DNA of 64,000 bases from Promicromonospora iranensis (GCF_028994775.1 NZ_JAJQMN010000003.1:427730-491729), one strand, 5' to 3'. Numbered from the stretch's first letter, positions 8,137 to 17,118 are shown. Notes: generated by a model from the letters alone, not told the origin. Translations and numbers: made by a program.

Positions 8137-9396
8137 TCAGATCGGCGTGTGCCAGCCACCCTTGCGGTACGCCGGGGTGGCGACGGCCAGCACGACGAAC
8201 GCGGTGACACCCGAGCCGAGCATCACGGCCGACATGGCGACCGTGTCGCTGCCGAGCAGCCCCACGATCGGCGAGACGAGGCCGGCCAGCAGCGACTGCA
8301 CCGCGCCGATCATCGCGGCCGACGTCCCCGCGATCTCGCCGTGCCTCGACAGCGCCAGGGCCGAGGCGTTGGCGGGGATGAGCCCCTGGAACGCGAGCAC
8401 CAGCCACAGCGCGACGAGCAGACCGATCAGGCCGCCCACCTGCGTCACCGCGACCACGACCAGCACCACGGACATCACCACCTGCGCCACGATCGCCGTC
8501 CGCAGCAGCCGGATGGGGGCGACCCGCCGGACCAGCGACGCGTTCACCTGCGCGGAGAGCACCAGGCCGAGGCCGTTGATGGCGAAGAGGAGGGAGAACT
8601 GCCCGTGCGTGAGGCCGTAGCCCTGCTGGAACACGAACGGTGAGCCCACCACGTAGCTCATCACGACACCCATACCGAGCCCCGGGATGAGGGCGAGCGC
8701 CATGAAGTGCTTGTCCCGCAGCAGCGTGCGATAGCCGCGCAGCACCGAGGACGGGCCGCCGGTGGTACGACGGGCGACCGGGTTCGTCTCCGGCATCACG
8801 AAGAACACGATCACCGCGAGCGTCGCGCCGATGAGGGCGAGGACCACGAAGATCCAGCGCCAGGCGAACGCCTCGAGCACTATCGACCCGAGCGACGGCG
8901 CGAGCATCGGGGCCACGCCGATCACGAGCATGAGGCGCGACAGGATGCGGGCCGCCTCGGCCCCTACGAACCGATCGCGCACCGTGGCCATCGCCGCGAC
9001 GCTCGCCGCCGAGTTGAAGAAGCCCTGCACCAGGCGCAGCCCGATGAGCAGGTGGATGTCGTCCACGATGGCGCAGGCCAGGGAGACCAGGACGTGCATC
9101 CCGATGCCGATCATCAGCGGCAGACGCCGCCCGAAGCGGTCGGTCAGCGGGCCGATGACCAGCTGGCCGAGCGCACCACCGACGAGCATGCAGGAGACGG
9201 TGAGCTGGGCCAACGTGTCGGAGGTACCGAGATCGGAGGCGACCTGCGGGAGCGCAGGCAGATACATGTCGACGGTGAGGGCGGGCAGGCACGCCAGCGC
9301 ACCGAGCATGATCACCCACTTGAGGGCGGATCGAGACGACGGAGCGCGGCGCACGGGCATGACTGAGGACACGCCCGACGGCGCTTCGGTTGGCAT
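8137..9396 (-). CDS. MFS multidrug exporter, Bcr/CflA family
   Basis: A 419-residue major facilitator with about twelve hydrophobic helices. Drug:H+ antiporter features are the loop GPLTDRFGRRLPLM after helix 2, VDMYLPALPQVASDLG in helix 1, and RLVQGFFNSAASVAAMATVRDRF in helices 4-5, the Bcr/CflA signature region. The family exports bicyclomycin, sulphonamides or chloramphenicol-like compounds and sometimes cysteine. The ATG at 9396 is chosen; a TAGAAT -10 box lies 7 bp upstream, and a palindrome overlaps it, so the mRNA is probably leaderless and repressible. It is divergent from the SRAP gene. Confidence 0.88.
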   Translation of the reverse strand: MPTEAPSGVSSVMPVRRAPSSRSALKWVIMLGALACLPALTVDMYLPALPQVASDLGTSDTLAQLTVSCMLVGGALGQLVIGPLTDRFGRRLPLMIGIGMHVLVSLACAIVDDIHLLIGLRLVQGFFNSAASVAAMATVRDRFVGAEAARILSRLMLVIGVAPMLAPSLGSIVLEAFAWRWIFVVLALIGATLAVIVFFVMPETNPVARRTTGGPSSVLRGYRTLLRDKHFMALALIPGLGMGVVMSYVVGSPFVFQQGYGLTHGQFSLLFAINGLGLVLSAQVNASLVRRVAPIRLLRTAIVAQVVMSVVLVVVAVTQVGGLIGLLVALWLVLAFQGLIPANASALALSRHGEIAGTSAAMIGAVQSLLAGLVSPIVGLLGSDTVAMSAVMLGSGVTAFVVLAVATPAYRKGGWHTPI

Positions 9397-9407
9397 GCCC
9401 AACATTC

Positions 9408-9420
9408 TATCGAATCGATA
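9408..9420. promoter_or_regulatory. Operator-like palindrome in the exporter promoter
   Basis: TATCGAATCGATA is a perfect 6+6 bp dyad about one central base. It overlaps the upstream edge of the TAGAAT -10 box (minus strand, 9404-9409) of the Bcr/CflA exporter. That placement suits a repressor of the drug pump. No regulator gene lies next to it. Confidence 0.45.
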
Positions 9421-9549
9421 CGACCCTGAACAGAGTGACCTCCCTCTCCCACCCTCGCTCCTAACCCGAACCCGCTGCCCCGACCCGCGGCGGCGCAGCC
9501 AGGACGCGCACCCAGGCGCATTGTCAGTGGCACCGGGCATGCTGGTCCC

Positions 9550-10305
9550 ATGTGCGGACGCTTCGCCTCCTTCACGGACACCCAGAACCTCGCTGACGAG
9601 CTCGCGATCGCCGAGATCGCGGAGGACGCGCGGCTCCTGCCGCCGTCCTGGAACGTGGCACCCACCGACCCGGTGCGCATCGTCGTCGAGCGTGCGGCCC
9701 GCGGCTCGGACGAGGTGACAAGGTCCTTGCAGCTGGCCCGGTGGGGGCTCGTGCCCTCCTGGGCCAAGGACCCCGGCGTGGGCGCGCGCATGATCAACGC
9801 CCGCTCCGAGACCCTCCTCGACAAGCCCGCGTTCGCCAAACCGTTCGCGGCACGGCGCTGCCTAGTGCTCGCCGACGGCTACTACGAGTGGCGCAAGCTG
9901 TCACTGCCGGCCACCGGCTCGAAGAAGGTCCCGAAGCAGCCGTACTGGATCCACCCAGCCGACGCCGGCGTCGCCGCCTTCGCGGGCCTGTACGAGTTCT
10001 GGCGCAACCCCGCCGCGAGCGAGACCGACCCGGACCGCTGGCTCGTGTCGACCACGGTCGTGACCCGGCCGGCGTCCGACAGCATGGCTCCGATCCACGA
10101 CCGGATGCCGCTCGTGCTGCCTCGGGACGCCTGGGACACGTGGCTCGACCCGACCGTCCGCGATGCCTCCGACCTCCTGCAGGTCGACAACGCGCCGCTG
10201 ACGACCCGCCCGGTGGGCGACGCGGTGGGCTCGGTGCAGAACGACGGGCCGTCGCTGATCGAGCGGGATCCGGAGCCGAGGGACCCGGAGCCGGTGCTGG
10301 TTTGA
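9550..10305 (+). CDS. SRAP-domain protein (YedK/HMCES family)
   Basis: A 251-residue SRAP protein, which crosslinks covalently to abasic sites in single-stranded DNA and so shields them during replication. All hallmark residues are present: Cys2 (exposed after Met removal), Asn35 in PSWNVAPT, Glu113 in GYYEWRK and His183 in PIHDRMPLV. Length is usual. The ATG at 9550 is fixed by the required Cys2. A CATGCT box 6 bp upstream suggests a leaderless mRNA. Only 3 bp separate it from the following nuclease gene. Confidence 0.92.
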   Translation: MCGRFASFTDTQNLADELAIAEIAEDARLLPPSWNVAPTDPVRIVVERAARGSDEVTRSLQLARWGLVPSWAKDPGVGARMINARSETLLDKPAFAKPFAARRCLVLADGYYEWRKLSLPATGSKKVPKQPYWIHPADAGVAAFAGLYEFWRNPAASETDPDRWLVSTTVVTRPASDSMAPIHDRMPLVLPRDAWDTWLDPTVRDASDLLQVDNAPLTTRPVGDAVGSVQNDGPSLIERDPEPRDPEPVLV

Positions 10306-10308
10306 GCC

Positions 10309-11392
10309 ATGACGATCGAGACTGGCCTCAGGTCGGAGCCCGCGGGCTACAGAGAGTTCATCGCGGACCTGAAACATCGGGTCCGGACCACGCAGATCCG
10401 CGCGGTGCGTGCTGCCAACACCCAGGTGCTGCGGCTGTACTGGTCCGTTGGCCGCGACATCCTCGACCGCCAGAAGAACGAGGGGTGGGGCGCCAAGGTC
10501 GTTGACCAAATTTCGGCTGATATGCAGCGCGAGTTCCCAGGTCAGCAGGGATGGTCGCGCCGCAGCCTCTTGTACATGCGGAAGATTGCTGAAGCGTGGC
10601 CGACCGAGTCGGAGTTTGTGCAACAGCCTGTTGCACAATTGCCGTGGGGCCACATCACAATCCTGCTGACGAAGCTCCACACCCGCCAGGACCGCGACTG
10701 GTACGCCGCCCGGGCAGTCGAGAACGGTTGGTCCCGCGCCAGCCTCGAGTTCGAGATCAAGATGGACCTCAAGAGCCGGCTGGGTTCCGCCCCCTCCAAT
10801 TTCGCGACGACCCTCGAAGCCGCCGACTCCGACCTCGCCCAGCAGGTCGTCAAGGACTCCTACGTCTTCGAGCACCTGGACCCGGGCAAGCAGATTGCGG
10901 AGCGCGACCGCGAGCAGGCTCTCATGGACCGCATACAGGCCACCTTGCTGGAGCTCGGGCGTGGCATGGCGTTCGTCGGGCGCCAGTTCCGGATCGAGGT
11001 CGGCGGTGACGAGTTCTTTGTCGACCTGCTCTTCTTCCACCTCGCCCAGCTGCGCTATGTCGTCGTCGAGCTGAAGATCGGCAAGTTCCAGCCGGCCCAC
11101 ATGGGCCAGATCGGCACCTACGTCGAGATGGTCGACGGCGAGGTCCGGGATCCAGCGATACATGCACGGACGGTAGGGATCCCTCCTGTGCACCGAGCGC
11201 AACGGGGCCACGCTCGACTATGCGCTCGCGAGCACCGCGTCCCCCGTTGCTGTAGCCCTCTACGAGGGTCTGACGCCGAAGGAGCGCGCCGAGCTACCAG
11301 ACCCGGAAGAGCTGGAAGCTGTCATCGGCGAGGAGATCCGGACCCACGAATCACTCGTCACCGCGCTCCCGGAGCCAGGAGGTCCGGCCTGA
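10309..11392 (+). pseudogene. YhcG/DUF1016 PDDEXK nuclease gene, broken by a one-base frameshift
   Basis: Encodes an N-terminal DUF1016 domain (YREFIADLKHRVRTTQIRAV ... RRSLLYMRKIAEAWP) and a PD-(D/E)XK nuclease domain (DEFFVDLLFFHLAQLRYVVVELKIGKFQPAHMGQ). Reading in the first frame is family-like up to TVGI at base 11181. One extra C in the CCC run 11181-11183 then shifts the frame. In the +1-shifted frame the expected LLCTERNGATLDYALA and PDPEELEAVIGEE follow, ending at TGA 11390-11392. The catalytic D...E-x-K residues precede the break, so a truncated product might keep the active site. DUF1016 proteins are linked to mobile and defence DNA. Base composition is lower in G+C than its neighbours. 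It overlaps the aroA 3' end by 35 bp. Confidence 0.82.
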
Positions 11393-12617
11393 ACGAACGG
11401 ATCACGTCGGCGAGTACCGCGTGGAAGGTCGGGAAGGTCTTCTTCACGCAATCCGGATCGTCCAGCGTGACCCCCGGGGCGCGCAGGCCGGCGATGCTGA
11501 AAGCCATCGCGATCCGGTGGTCGCCGAAGCAGCGGATCTCCGCACCGTGCGGCGCGGCCGGCTGGATCTCGATCCAGTCGGGCCCCGTCTCTACCTGGAC
11601 CCCCATAGCCCAGAGGTTCGCCGCGCACGCGTCGAGACGGTCGCACTCCTTGACCCGGGTGTTCGCGACGTCGACGATCCGGGTCGACCCGTCGGCGAAG
11701 GGCGCGATCGCCGCGAGCGTCGGCATCGTGTCCGAGATATCGCGCATGTTGACCGTGACCCCGCGAAGCCGTCCGGTCCCGGTCACGGTCGTCGCTCCGG
11801 CGCTCTTGTCGACGTCGGCGCCCATGCGGGCGAGGACGTCGACGAACCCGTAGTCCCCCTGCAGGGCTCCCGGGCTCAGGCCGGGCACGGTGATCGACTC
11901 GCCCAGCAGCGCCGCCGCCGCGAAGAAGTAGCTCGCGGACGATGCATCCGGCTCGATCTCGTACCGGTTCGCGACGTAGGTTCCTGGCTCGACCCGGTAG
12001 ATCCGGCCGGTCCGGGCGACGTCGATCCCGAACGCGCGCATCATCGCCGTCGTGATCGCGACGTACGGTTCCGAGACGAGGTCGGTCACCTCGACCGTCA
12101 GACCGTCGCGCATCAGCGGCCCGGCGAGCAGTAATGCGGTGAGGAACTGCGACGACGTCCCGGCATCGAGGCGGACCGCCCCGCCGGAGAGCCCCGCGGC
12201 GTGCACGGTCAGGGGGTGGTGGTCGGATTCGCCGCCGAACTCCAGGGTCGCCCCCAGCTCGCGCAGCGCCTGGGTGAGCGGAGCCATCGGCCGACGCCGC
12301 ATCTGCGCCGAGGAGTCGAACGCGTACCGGCCGCTGCCGGTCGCCGCCAGGACGGGCAGGAAGCGCGACGTCGTCGCGCCGTCCCGCGTGAACACGTCGG
12401 CGGACCCTCGCGGCGGACCTGCGGGCGCACCGTCGATCTCCCACTCCGAGGTGCCCTGCTCGACCACGTACCCGAGCGCCCGGAGCCCTTCGACGAACGC
12501 CTCGGTGTCATCGGAGGCCAGTGGTCGCACCAGGGTGGAACGCCCCCGCGCTGCCGCCGCGAGGAACAGTGCTCGCGCGGTGATCGACTTCGAACCGGGG
12601 ATCTCGACGACAGTCAC
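11358..12617 (-). CDS. aroA: EPSP synthase (3-phosphoshikimate 1-carboxyvinyltransferase), divergent type
   Basis: A 419-residue EPSP synthase, joining phosphoenolpyruvate to shikimate-3-phosphate in the chorismate pathway. Core signatures are present: PGSKS at 7-11, QMRRRPMAPL, GTSSQFLTALLL, SDTMPTLAAIAPFA, NTRVKECDRL, FGDHRIAMAFS and DCVKKTFPTF. Two sites differ from the usual sequence: the Asn of the SKSxTNR motif is Ala14, and the PEP-loop AGTxxR reads GATTSR with Ala81 where sensitive enzymes have Gly (Gly96 in Escherichia coli numbering). The GTG at 12617 has TACGGT 7 bp upstream and no Shine-Dalgarno, so it is probably leaderless. It follows a HAD phosphatase gene on the same strand. 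Confidence 0.87.
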   Translation of the reverse strand: MTVVEIPGSKSITARALFLAAAARGRSTLVRPLASDDTEAFVEGLRALGYVVEQGTSEWEIDGAPAGPPRGSADVFTRDGATTSRFLPVLAATGSGRYAFDSSAQMRRRPMAPLTQALRELGATLEFGGESDHHPLTVHAAGLSGGAVRLDAGTSSQFLTALLLAGPLMRDGLTVEVTDLVSEPYVAITTAMMRAFGIDVARTGRIYRVEPGTYVANRYEIEPDASSASYFFAAAALLGESITVPGLSPGALQGDYGFVDVLARMGADVDKSAGATTVTGTGRLRGVTVNMRDISDTMPTLAAIAPFADGSTRIVDVANTRVKECDRLDACAANLWAMGVQVETGPDWIEIQPAAPHGAEIRCFGDHRIAMAFSIAGLRAPGVTLDDPDCVKKTFPTFHAVLADVIRSFRPDLLAPGAR

Positions 12618-12675
12618 GTCCCCGACCGTAGCGCCCCTCGGGCCAGAGGTCCGGAGGGACCACCCCTCAGGCCGG

Positions 12676-13347
12676 CTAGTCCCCCAAGAGCAGCTCGTCC
12701 AGCGTCCGGATCCGGTCCACGACGTCCGGATACCGGTCGTTCCGGTCCAGCAGCACGGCGCCCAGCCCGGCGTCGAGCGGACCCTGGAAGTCCTTCTCCA
12801 GGTCGTTGCCGACCATCAGCACGTCCCCCGGCGCGACACCGAGGATCTCGCACGTCGCGGCGTACGCGCGGGGGTCGGGCTTACCCGCGGGCAGGTCGTC
12901 GGACGCGACGACGACGTCGAGGTGCTCGGCCAGGCCCGTCCGGTCGAGCTTGCGCCGCTGGTGGACGGAGTCGCCGTTGGTGAGCACCGCGACGACGAGG
13001 CCGGCATCGCGCACCCGGCGCAGGGCGGGTACGGCGTCGTCGAACGCGATCCAGGCCCGCTCGTAGCGGGACAGGTAGCCGGTGAAGAGCTCGTCGGCCT
13101 CGTCGTCGGTGGCGTCGGCGCCCAGGAACTCGCGCACACGGACCCGCCGCTGGTCCTGGAACGTGATCTCGCGCCGCTGGTAACGCGCGTAGGCGTCCTC
13201 CGCGATGGTGTGCCACGCGGCCACCAGCTCGTCCGGGTCGTCGAGGTCCAGACCCAGCTCGGGCAGCCAGTCCAGGAGCGCCGTGCGCGAGGCCCCCTCC
13301 TGGTCCACGAGTGTGTCGTCGAGATCGAAGAGAACGACTTTCAGCAC
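12676..13347 (-). CDS. HAD-superfamily hydrolase (subfamily IA phosphatase)
   Basis: A 223-residue haloacid dehalogenase-like phosphatase. Motif I FDLDDTLVD holds the nucleophile and acid aspartates, motif II is LTNGD, motif III is the lysine in AGKPDPRAY, and motif IV is MVGNDLEKD. The helical cap sits between motifs I and II (about residues 15-90). This layout matches HAD-IA enzymes acting on small phosphate esters, but no substrate can be assigned. The GTG at 13347 precedes MLKVVLFDLDDT directly. It lies 58 bp upstream of aroA on the same strand. Confidence 0.85.
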   Translation of the reverse strand: MLKVVLFDLDDTLVDQEGASRTALLDWLPELGLDLDDPDELVAAWHTIAEDAYARYQRREITFQDQRRVRVREFLGADATDDEADELFTGYLSRYERAWIAFDDAVPALRRVRDAGLVVAVLTNGDSVHQRRKLDRTGLAEHLDVVVASDDLPAGKPDPRAYAATCEILGVAPGDVLMVGNDLEKDFQGPLDAGLGAVLLDRNDRYPDVVDRIRTLDELLLGD

Positions 13348-13389
13348 GCTCGCATCGTGTCATACGCGCACGGACCGGCGGGCCAGAAC

Positions 13390-13401
13390 TCACCTAGGTG
13401 A
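13390..13401. promoter_or_regulatory. Palindrome in the HAD/lysyl-oxidase spacer
   Basis: TCACCTAGGTGA is a perfect 12-bp palindrome in the 152-bp divergent spacer between the HAD phosphatase and the lysyl-oxidase-like gene. Its 43-bp distance from the HAD start and 98-bp distance from the oxidase start would allow control of either gene. A regulator is not identifiable nearby. Confidence 0.35.
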
Positions 13402-13465
13402 CTTTATGAGGGTGAACTGGGTACTTGGGGACAACGTAATGCGACGCCCACCCGTCCCTAGCGGT

Positions 13466-13479
13466 GACAGATCTCTGTC
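13466..13479. promoter_or_regulatory. Dyad just upstream of the lysyl-oxidase-like gene
   Basis: GACAGA-TC-TCTGTC is a perfect 6+6 bp dyad ending 20 bp before the ATG of the secreted oxidase gene. It could be an operator or a short hairpin in the leader. Confidence 0.3.
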
Positions 13480-13499
13480 CTTGACCCACCGGGGGACCC

Positions 13500-15206
13500 A
13501 TGACCGCACGCCGTTTGTCCCGACCATCCGCTCGACTGCTCACGATGGGCGTCGCCGCAGTGCTGGCACTCGGGCTGATCGGAGAAGGCGGTGCGACCGA
13601 CGTCGCACCCGCATCAGCAGCAACGACCACGGCCAATCAGGCCAAGAGCGACATCACGACCTCTGCGAAGATGCGTGGACTCCGCTTCGCCCCGGCCTCG
13701 AACACCGTGCAGGCCTACACCTACGACGGCCACGTCTACTTCGACTCAGCCGTGTGGCTGGCCGCGTACGGCGAGACCCACGAGTTCTGGGCCAAGCGCG
13801 ACAAGGCCTCCGACCGCGCCAAGCTGACCAGGACCGTGATCCGCGGGGACGAGCGCACCACCACTCGGGCGCCCGCCAAGATCGTCGCCGGGCTCGACGG
13901 CTTCAAGAACGGGCTCACCGTCCGGGTGCGCACCCCGAGGGGCAAGGTGCTCGCCAAGGACACCCGCAACCTCTGCCTGAACGGGTCGGACCGCCAGCGC
14001 GTCGCTCCCGCGGGCAACACGGAGCCGATCTACCCCTCGTTCTGCGGCGGCAACTGGTTCACCCGATCCAGTGTGTCCGGCGTCGAGGAGGGCTGGGCCA
14101 CCCGCCTCGACACGTTCTTCGAGCTGCGGACCAAGAACACGAAGCTCGTGATGACCGTGTCCATCAGCGACCCCGTCGCCGACTTCCTCGGCCTGCCCGC
14201 CGACCGCCGTACCGTGACCCAGCGGGTCGAGGTCGTCGACGAGTGCGAGATGTGGGGCTGCGACGAGATCGCGGAAGAGCTGCTGGGTGAGCCCTCCGTG
14301 GGCTTCAGCACCCAGGAGGAGGGCGACCCGTCGTCCGCCCGGGCAGCACAGCTGCGCGGACACAGCGCCGGCTCGCACGGCAGCCACGCCGACGACACCG
14401 GGTCCGAGCGTCGCACGAACCTCTTCACCCTGTCGGACCAGGAGCACGGCGGCGACCACCCGGCGCTCGGCGAGCCGGGGTCCGCGCCGTCGAACGCCGA
14501 GCCGGCCAAGGACACCCTGCCCGACCTGATCTCCGTACCCGCGTGGCAGATCGGCGCCGAGAAGGACGAGGACGGCATCGACCGGCTCACGTTCAACGCG
14601 CACGAGTGGAACGCCGGACCCGCGCCTCTCGTCGTCGAGGGCTACCGCCGCCGCGGCGGCCAGAGCGACACCATGGACGCCTACCAGTTCTTCTACAAGG
14701 ACGGTAAGCAGGTCGGCAGCGCCAAGACCGGCACCATGGAGTACCACGCCGCGCCGGAGCACAACCACTGGCACTTCCTCGACTTCGCGAGCTATGAGCT
14801 GGTGACGCCCAAGGGACGCCTGGTGACGACGAGCGGCAAGCAGTCCTGGTGCCTCGTGCCCACCGACCCCGTCGACCTCACGGTGCCGGGTGCCGCCTGG
14901 CGCCCCGAGGCGACCGGACTCGACAGCGCCTGTGGCGACCGGTCCGCCCTCTGGCTGCGCGAGGTCCTGCCCGCGGGCTGGGGCGACACCTACAGCCAGT
15001 ACCAGACCCAGGCGTTCGACCTGACCGGGGTCCGCAACGGCACCTACCAGATCAAGATCACCGTGAACCCGAACGGCAACCTGCACGAGCGCACGACGTC
15101 CAACAACGTCAGCTACCGCACGGTCGTCCTCGGCGGCAAGGCCGGCAAGCGCACGGTGACGGTCCCGCCCATCGAGGGTGTCGACACGGAGATCGAGGAG
15201 CAGTGA
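13500..15206 (+). CDS. Secreted lysyl-oxidase-like protein
   Basis: A 568-residue exported protein. A signal peptide (RRLSRPSARLLTMGVAAVLALGLIGEGG) ends near ASA at residue 38-40. The C-terminal third (about 340-550) fits the lysyl oxidase family: LPDLISVPAWQI, FNAHEWNAGPAPLVVEGYRR, the copper-ligand cluster HNHWHF followed by DFASYEL, and CLVPTDPV. Lysyl oxidases are copper amine oxidases that oxidise peptidyl lysine to aldehyde. Known actinomycete members support an extracellular role. Residues 45-330 form a separate domain of unknown type with paired Cys, plus a His/Ser/Gly-rich linker. A GGGGGAC stretch just before the ATG may serve as ribosome-binding site. Confidence 0.8.
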   Translation: MTARRLSRPSARLLTMGVAAVLALGLIGEGGATDVAPASAATTTANQAKSDITTSAKMRGLRFAPASNTVQAYTYDGHVYFDSAVWLAAYGETHEFWAKRDKASDRAKLTRTVIRGDERTTTRAPAKIVAGLDGFKNGLTVRVRTPRGKVLAKDTRNLCLNGSDRQRVAPAGNTEPIYPSFCGGNWFTRSSVSGVEEGWATRLDTFFELRTKNTKLVMTVSISDPVADFLGLPADRRTVTQRVEVVDECEMWGCDEIAEELLGEPSVGFSTQEEGDPSSARAAQLRGHSAGSHGSHADDTGSERRTNLFTLSDQEHGGDHPALGEPGSAPSNAEPAKDTLPDLISVPAWQIGAEKDEDGIDRLTFNAHEWNAGPAPLVVEGYRRRGGQSDTMDAYQFFYKDGKQVGSAKTGTMEYHAAPEHNHWHFLDFASYELVTPKGRLVTTSGKQSWCLVPTDPVDLTVPGAAWRPEATGLDSACGDRSALWLREVLPAGWGDTYSQYQTQAFDLTGVRNGTYQIKITVNPNGNLHERTTSNNVSYRTVVLGGKAGKRTVTVPPIEGVDTEIEEQ

Positions 15207-15265
15207 CACCCCTCCGATCCGCACCATCGCGTTCCTGACGACGGGCGCTGCGTAGGCTGCGCCCC

Positions 15266-16051
15266 ATGAACGCGAGCACCACACCGTCGACGGTCCCGTC
15301 CGGGAGCCGCATCACCTGCGGCTTCTCGGACGGGATCGCCGACGTCCGTCTGAACCGGCCGGACAAGCTCAACGCACTGTCGCTCGACATGCTCGGCGAC
15401 CTCCGTGCGACCGCGCGCAGGCTCGGGCGGACGCCCGGTCTGCGGGCAGTGGTCGTCTCCGGCAACGGCCGCTCGTTCTGCGCGGGGCTCGACCTCGGTG
15501 CCGCGGCCCGCAACCCCGCCGCGGTGGCGAGGGCGTTCGTGCCGTCACCCCGCGGCACCAACCTGTTCCAGGAGGCCTGCTGGGCCTGGCGGCGGCTGCC
15601 CGTACCGGTGATCGCCGCGGTCCACGGCCACGTGCTCGGCGCCGGCGTGCAGATCGCCCTCGCCGCCGACCTGCGCCTCACCACCCCGGACGCCCGCTGG
15701 TCCGTCAAGGAGGTCGAGCGCGGCCTGGTCCCCGACATGTCGGGGATCCGCGCGCTGACCCAGCTGGTGGGCATCGAGACGGCGAAGCGCCTCACCTTCA
15801 CCGCCGAGGAGTTCACCGGGGCCGACGCCGGCCGCCTCGGCCTGGCCGGGACCGTCACGGACACGCCGCTGGACGAGGCCTTCGCACTGGCCGGCCGGAT
15901 CGCCGAGCGGCGGCCCGAGGCGGTCGCGGCCGCGAAGCGGTTGTTCGACCGGCGGTGGTCGTCGGGCGACCGGCGCACGTTCGCCGCCGAACGGCGGGCA
16001 CAGCTGCGGCTGCTGCCGGGTGCGCTGCAGGCGCTGCGTCAGCCGCGGTAG
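15266..16051 (+). CDS. Enoyl-CoA hydratase/isomerase (crotonase) family protein
   Basis: A 261-residue crotonase-fold enzyme acting on an acyl-CoA thioester, probably in fatty acid or amino acid catabolism. The first oxyanion-hole segment is NGRSFCAGLDLG and the second HGHVLGAGVQIALAADLR. The position of the second catalytic acid reads EVERGLVPDMSGIRALTQLVG. Length is typical. The ATG at 15266 has TAGGCT 7 bp upstream and no Shine-Dalgarno, so the transcript is probably leaderless. Its end overlaps the convergent adenylate cyclase gene by 13 bp. Exact substrate unknown. Confidence 0.87.
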   Translation: MNASTTPSTVPSGSRITCGFSDGIADVRLNRPDKLNALSLDMLGDLRATARRLGRTPGLRAVVVSGNGRSFCAGLDLGAAARNPAAVARAFVPSPRGTNLFQEACWAWRRLPVPVIAAVHGHVLGAGVQIALAADLRLTTPDARWSVKEVERGLVPDMSGIRALTQLVGIETAKRLTFTAEEFTGADAGRLGLAGTVTDTPLDEAFALAGRIAERRPEAVAAAKRLFDRRWSSGDRRTFAAERRAQLRLLPGALQALRQPR

Positions 16052-17118
16052 GCGCGCTGCAGCCGGACCGGCGCTATCGGGCCGATGCCAGGGACGTCGC
16101 GGACGGGCTGCGCGGTGAGCGCGTAGCGCGAGCTCGTGGCGAGCTTCGCGGCGGTGTCCTTGTCGACCAGGACCGTCGAGGGGTCCGACTGCTCGGTGAG
16201 GCGCGAGGCCAGGTTCACCGTCGGCCCGAAGATGTCGCCGAACCGGGACAGCACGCGTCCCCACACGAGGCCGACCCGGACCGGGATCTCGGGGTCGCCG
16301 GGGGCGGCGGTCCCCAGCGCCTCGCCCGAGGTCTCGGCCAGGCCGAGGGCCACCTCGGCACCCGTGGAGATGTCGTCGGTCACGAAGAGGACCGCGTCGC
16401 CGATGGTCTTCACCACGCGGCCGCCCGCGTTGACGATCACGTCGCGCGCACCGGCCTCGAACCGCTGCACGAACTCCGCCAGCTCCTCCGAGCCCAGACC
16501 CGCCGTCCGCTTCGTGAACGACACGATGTCCGCGAACCCGACCGCGCGGAGCAGCGGCAGCTGGTGGCTGTCGTTGCGGTCGTCGCCCCGGGAGCCGGCG
16601 AACTCGATGGCGGTGCGCCCCGTCAGCGCCGCGAGCTGACGCCGCCAGGCGTGCTCGAGCTGCCGGCTGAGCATCTCGGACATCTCGGGGAGCCGGTCCA
16701 GTGCGAGCAGGCGGGCCGACGTCTCGTCCAGCTCGTACCGTCGCGCCAGGTGCTCCACGAGCGCCTCGACCTGCCACAGCGCCAGCCGTTCGGTGGTGTG
16801 GCCGACGGACCGGATGAAGGTCATCTGGGCGCGCTCGTCCATCTGCTCGGCGTCGAACAGGCTCGCGGCGTCCTTGAGCGCCTCGACGTCGGCGTCGGTG
16901 AACCACGTCTCGGTCGGGTGCGTGACGGGCAGCCCGATCCAGCGCCAGTAGCGCGTGACGAACTGCTTGTCGAGCCCCGTCAGCTCCACCACCTGCGACA
17001 ACGTGTACCGACGGGCGCCACCGAGCAGCGTCTCGTCGAGCCGCGCCGCGGTGTCGGCACCCGGCGCGTCGTGGTGCGCGTCGTGGTGGGCGGGAGGGGT
17101 CTCGGAATTGTGGAGCAC
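16039..17118 (-). CDS. Class III adenylate cyclase with regulatory N-terminal domain
   Basis: A 359-residue soluble cyclase making cAMP from ATP. Residues about 35-180 resemble the regulatory half of the pH-sensing M. tuberculosis cyclase Rv1264, with an initial helix-turn-helix-like stretch YTLSQVVELTGLDKQFVTRYWRW. Residues about 190-355 are the catalytic domain: GFADIVSFT and VKTIGDAVLFV carry the two metal-binding aspartates and the substrate lysine, and FGPTVNLASRL the Asn/Arg pair for the transition state. It is probably dimeric and cytoplasmic. The ATG at 17118 is the natural start; an unusual His/Ala-rich lead (PPAHHDAHHDAPG) follows it. Confidence 0.88.
   Translation of the reverse strand: MLHNSETPPAHHDAHHDAPGADTAARLDETLLGGARRYTLSQVVELTGLDKQFVTRYWRWIGLPVTHPTETWFTDADVEALKDAASLFDAEQMDERAQMTFIRSVGHTTERLALWQVEALVEHLARRYELDETSARLLALDRLPEMSEMLSRQLEHAWRRQLAALTGRTAIEFAGSRGDDRNDSHQLPLLRAVGFADIVSFTKRTAGLGSEELAEFVQRFEAGARDVIVNAGGRVVKTIGDAVLFVTDDISTGAEVALGLAETSGEALGTAAPGDPEIPVRVGLVWGRVLSRFGDIFGPTVNLASRLTEQSDPSTVLVDKDTAAKLATSSRYALTAQPVRDVPGIGPIAPVRLQRAYRG

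Noticed and set aside
11184..11853. First-frame continuation of the YhcG nuclease gene to base 11853
   Set aside because: Past the inserted C the sequence loses all family similarity and runs antisense through aroA, whereas the shifted frame restores the family sequence.
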